From an uncultured Eggerthellaceae bacterium (GTDB lineage Bacteria; Actinomycetota; Coriobacteriia; Coriobacteriales; Eggerthellaceae): a stretch of 8,154 nt of DNA. The notes beneath the pieces were generated by a model. The model was not told where the DNA came from and ran no database searches. It was given only the letters and a program-made list of their open reading frames with translations. The stretch is taken from assembly GCA_946631805.1 (NCBI GenBank), contig CAMPAJ010000069.1:1-8154 (forward strand). Direction: 5' to 3'. How positions within the stretch are numbered: the stretch's first letter is position 1; the number at the start of each line of letters is the position of its first letter. Below, piece by piece: positions 7,054-8,154 of this stretch. Made by a program: the position numbers and the translations under genes.

Positions 7054-7088
7054 CCCGCCGCCCCCGAGGCACGGGGTGGTGGGCCTTT
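7054..7088 (+). terminator. Second, tandem hairpin after the operon terminator
   Basis: CCCGCCGCCCC (7054-7064) pairs with GGGGTGGTGGG (7073-7083) over 11 bp, including two G-U pairs, with an 8-nt loop. CCTTT follows, so it may catch read-through from the first terminator. The U-tract is short, hence the moderate confidence. Confidence 0.55.
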
Positions 7089-7100
7089 CGCTTGGCTTAG

Positions 7101-7148
7101 CATCATTGGGGACAGACTCTTCATATGAGGTGTATGTCCCCAACGATG
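7101..7148. repeat. REP-like long palindrome (TTGGGGACA...TGTCCCCAA)
   Basis: CATCATTGGGGACA (7101-7114) and TGTCCCCAACGATG (7135-7148) pair with one mismatch. The interior continues imperfectly to a central CATATG (7122-7127), so the whole 48 bp share one dyad centre between 7124 and 7125. From memory, dyads built on TTGGGGACAG are common dispersed elements, often found beside Y1 (REP-associated tyrosine) transposase genes. No transposase is present here, and the flanking hairpins look like ordinary operon ends. Confidence 0.65.
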
Positions 7149-7170
7149 ATGGGACGGGAAGCGTGGGGAT

Positions 7171-7200
7171 TTCGTGGTGGAGCCGATATAGCGCTATCAT
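7171..7200 (+). promoter_or_regulatory. Candidate promoter of the rplJ-rplL operon
   Basis: TATCAT (7195-7200) matches five of six bases of the -10 consensus and would start transcription near 7207, just before the L10 leader. The best -35 at suitable spacing is TTCGTG (7171-7176, 18-bp spacer), which is poor. A 10-bp palindrome ATAGCGCTAT (7188-7197) overlaps the -10. The position is logical, but the sequence support is weak. Confidence 0.35.
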
Positions 7201-7229
7201 ATTCGGGCTGCTTAAATGCAGCGTGAACT

Positions 7230-7316
7230 GTAACTAGTTCCGCTACCGAAGACAGCTGGTGCCGAAAGGCTCAAACGCGATTCTGCGGAATCGGCGGCCC
7301 GCCGAGGGGGTTGTTG
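7230..7316 (+). ncRNA. Ribosomal protein L10 leader (autoregulatory RNA)
   Basis: The segment has the two hallmark strands of the L10 leader family: ACCGAAGACAGCTGGTGCC (7245-7263) and GGCCCGCCGAGG (7296-7307). TGCCGA (7260-7265) pairs with TCGGCG (7291-7296). GCTGG (7255-7259) can pair with CCCGC (7298-7302) across one mismatch. An outer stem of AACTAGTTCC (7232-7241) with GGGGGTTGTT (7306-7315) is possible but imperfect. A small hairpin GCTGC/GCAGC (7207-7211 with 7218-7222) precedes it. In the known family, free L10 or the L10-L12 complex binds this RNA and reduces expression of its own operon. Its location directly upstream of rplJ fits. Outer boundaries are approximate. Confidence 0.85.
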
Positions 7317-7330
7317 CGATTACGTGCGCT

Positions 7331-7371
7331 ACGACCCCTGCTGTCTTTGGACGGCAGGGGTCGTTCTCTTT
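7331..7371 (+). terminator. Attenuator hairpin in the rplJ leader
   Basis: ACGACCCCTGC (7331-7341) and GCAGGGGTCGT (7354-7364) pair perfectly. The stem continues by four more pairs (one G-U) to a TTTG tetraloop, 15 bp in total, followed by TTCTCTTT. It lies between the L10 leader and rplJ, 60 nt before the start codon, so it must be conditional for rplJ to be expressed. GGGGGTTGT (7306-7314) can pair with ACGACCCCT (7331-7339) as an antiterminator. The U-tract is broken by C residues, which suits partial read-through. Confidence 0.75.
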
Positions 7372-7430
7372 CGAACGCGATCCCGCCTAGGGTGCGGAAC
7401 GCGATTTGAAGGGGAAAGGAGGTGCACAAT

Positions 7431-7949
7431 ATGCCCAATGCTCGTAATCTTGAAATGATGGAGAACATCAAAGCCGACTTGGACGGCGTGAACGCCGTAT
7501 GGGTCGTCGACGCCTGCGGCCTTACCGTCAAGGAAGTGGAACAGCTGCGTCGTTCCATCCGCGAGGCTGGCGCCATCATGAAGGTGTACAAGAACACCGT
7601 CATGAAGAAGGCCCTGGCTGAGCTTGACCTGGTCAACATGGACTCGATTCTCGAGGGTCCGTCTGCGTTCGTGTTCTGCAGCGGTGACGTTGCAGCTGCT
7701 GCGAAGGCTGTGACCGAATTCGCTAAGGAAAACAAGAAGCTGGAAGTCAAAGGCGGCATGATGGACAACACGTTCGTCACTGCCGAGGAGGTCGCCGCTA
7801 TCGCGTCCCTGCCTTCCAAGGAGGTTCTCCTGGCTCAGATTGCAGGTGCTATCTCCGGCGTTGCCCGCGGTCTTGCCGTATGCATCAACGGCGTGCCCAG
7901 CGGTCTGGCTCGTGCAATCCAGCAGGTTGCCGACCAAAAGGCTGCGTAA
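7431..7949 (+). CDS. rplJ: 50S ribosomal protein L10
   Basis: The protein is 172 residues, normal for bacterial L10. It forms the base of the ribosomal stalk: the N-terminal domain binds 23S rRNA together with L11, and the C-terminal helix carries L7/L12 dimers. The N-terminal part shows the family pattern: a short helix (MMENIKADLDG), a strand-rich AVWVVDACGLTVKEVEQLR, and the conserved KVYKNTVMKKAL. GPSAFVF and VKGGMMDN follow, and then the alpha-helical tail where L7/L12 docks. ATG 7431 is chosen because AGGAGG (7417-7422) is eight bases upstream; the in-frame GTG 7422 lies within that site. It is followed 108 nt later by rplL. Expression is probably autoregulated through the leader upstream. 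The usual rplK-rplA neighbours are not seen to its left. Confidence 0.97.
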   Translation: MPNARNLEMMENIKADLDGVNAVWVVDACGLTVKEVEQLRRSIREAGAIMKVYKNTVMKKALAELDLVNMDSILEGPSAFVFCSGDVAAAAKAVTEFAKENKKLEVKGGMMDNTFVTAEEVAAIASLPSKEVLLAQIAGAISGVARGLAVCINGVPSGLARAIQQVADQKAA

Positions 7950-8057
7950 CCGCAGCAATTGCGGCCTAAGGGTCGCCTGACAATTAATTGAACACGTGCG
8001 GGTTCTGGCAGGCAAGAGCGTCGCAGCACCCGCGCCAAACACGAAAGGACATGCACA
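7950..8057 (+). other. rplJ-rplL intergenic spacer with two hairpins
   Basis: A short stem, CCGCA (7950-7954) with TGCGG (7960-7964), starts directly after the rplJ stop. A longer one pairs GTGCGGGT (7996-8003) with ACCCGCGC (8028-8035), one G-U, and has a 24-nt loop. Neither is followed by a T-run, so they are not terminators. They may be RNA processing, stability or translation elements allowing the higher output of L7/L12 relative to L10. The rplL site AAGGA (8045-8049) lies outside both stems. Confidence 0.45.
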
Positions 8058-8154
8058 ATGGCTGTCACCAAAGAAGAGATTATTGAGGCCCTGAAAGAGA
8101 TGACCCTGCTCGAGGCTTCCGAGCTCGTCAAGATGATCGAGGAAGAGTTTGGCG
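8058..8154 (+). CDS. rplL: 50S ribosomal protein L7/L12, N-terminal part only
   Basis: Only the first 32 codons are present; the gene is cut by the window edge, not broken. The sequence MAVTKEEIIEALKEMTLLEA and the following SELVKMIEEEFG are the typical L7/L12 N-terminal helical domain, which dimerises and binds the C-terminal helix of L10. The missing part should hold the hinge and the C-terminal domain that recruits translation GTPases. The start ATG 8058 is eight bases after AAGGA (8045-8049). The position directly after rplJ is the near-universal bacterial order. Confidence 0.95.
   Translation, partial: MAVTKEEIIEALKEMTLLEASELVKMIEEEFG

Larger units (their letters stand above)
7000..7430. 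other. Intergenic region between operons, no gene
   Basis: These 431 bases contain no supported coding sequence. In order they hold two tandem terminator hairpins, the REP-like palindrome, a weak promoter candidate, the L10 leader, the attenuator hairpin and the rplJ ribosome binding site. Bases 7372-7414 show nothing I can name. Confidence 0.8.

Noticed and set aside
7977..8010. Internal promoter before rplL (CTGACA or TTGAAC as -35)
   Set aside because: No acceptable -10 hexamer lies 16-18 bp downstream of either; the region is G/C-rich there.
1..8154. CRISPR arrays, tandem direct repeats, toxin-antitoxin or defence genes
   Set aside because: No repeated spacers, short paired genes or defence-type domains were seen; apart from the HEAT protein and the membrane protein the content is housekeeping.

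Overview
The window looks like chromosomal DNA from a moderately high-GC actinobacterium. Judged from codon use and gene neighbours, the best guess is class Coriobacteriia (an Eggerthellaceae-like gut or oral anaerobe); this is inferred from style, without any database comparison. All recognisable genes are on the + strand. They form three transcription units separated by clear hairpin terminators.

Region 1 (1-870): a terminator for an off-window gene is followed by a sigma70-type promoter and one stand-alone gene for a 201-residue HEAT/ARM-repeat-like protein. That gene is closed by a nested inverted repeat and a 12-bp bidirectional terminator. Region 2 (875-7088): a TATAAT box abuts that terminator and is followed by a leader of about 120 nt with local hairpins. 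Then comes a tight three-gene cluster: aconitase (acnA), a eukaryote-type NADP-dependent isocitrate dehydrogenase (icd), and a 684-residue three-TM membrane protein with a large predicted extracytoplasmic domain of unknown function. Gaps are 30 and 24 nt, and two consecutive hairpins end the unit. The two enzymes convert citrate to 2-oxoglutarate, the carbon skeleton for glutamate; the role of the co-transcribed membrane protein is unknown.

Region 3 (7089-8154): a solitary REP-like 48-bp dyad precedes the rplJ-rplL unit for the ribosomal stalk proteins L10 and L7/L12. Its leader carries a recognisable L10-binding element followed by a 15-bp terminator hairpin. One G-rich segment can pair either within the L10 element or with the 5' arm of the terminator, which suggests autogenous control by transcription attenuation. 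rplL runs off the right edge.

Most of the window is housekeeping. The parts with novelty value are the membrane protein, the attenuator switch, the structured acnA leader, the REP-like dyad and an unusual substitution in the aconitase iron-sulfur signature. No CRISPR array, rRNA, tRNA, intact transposase or defence system was seen.
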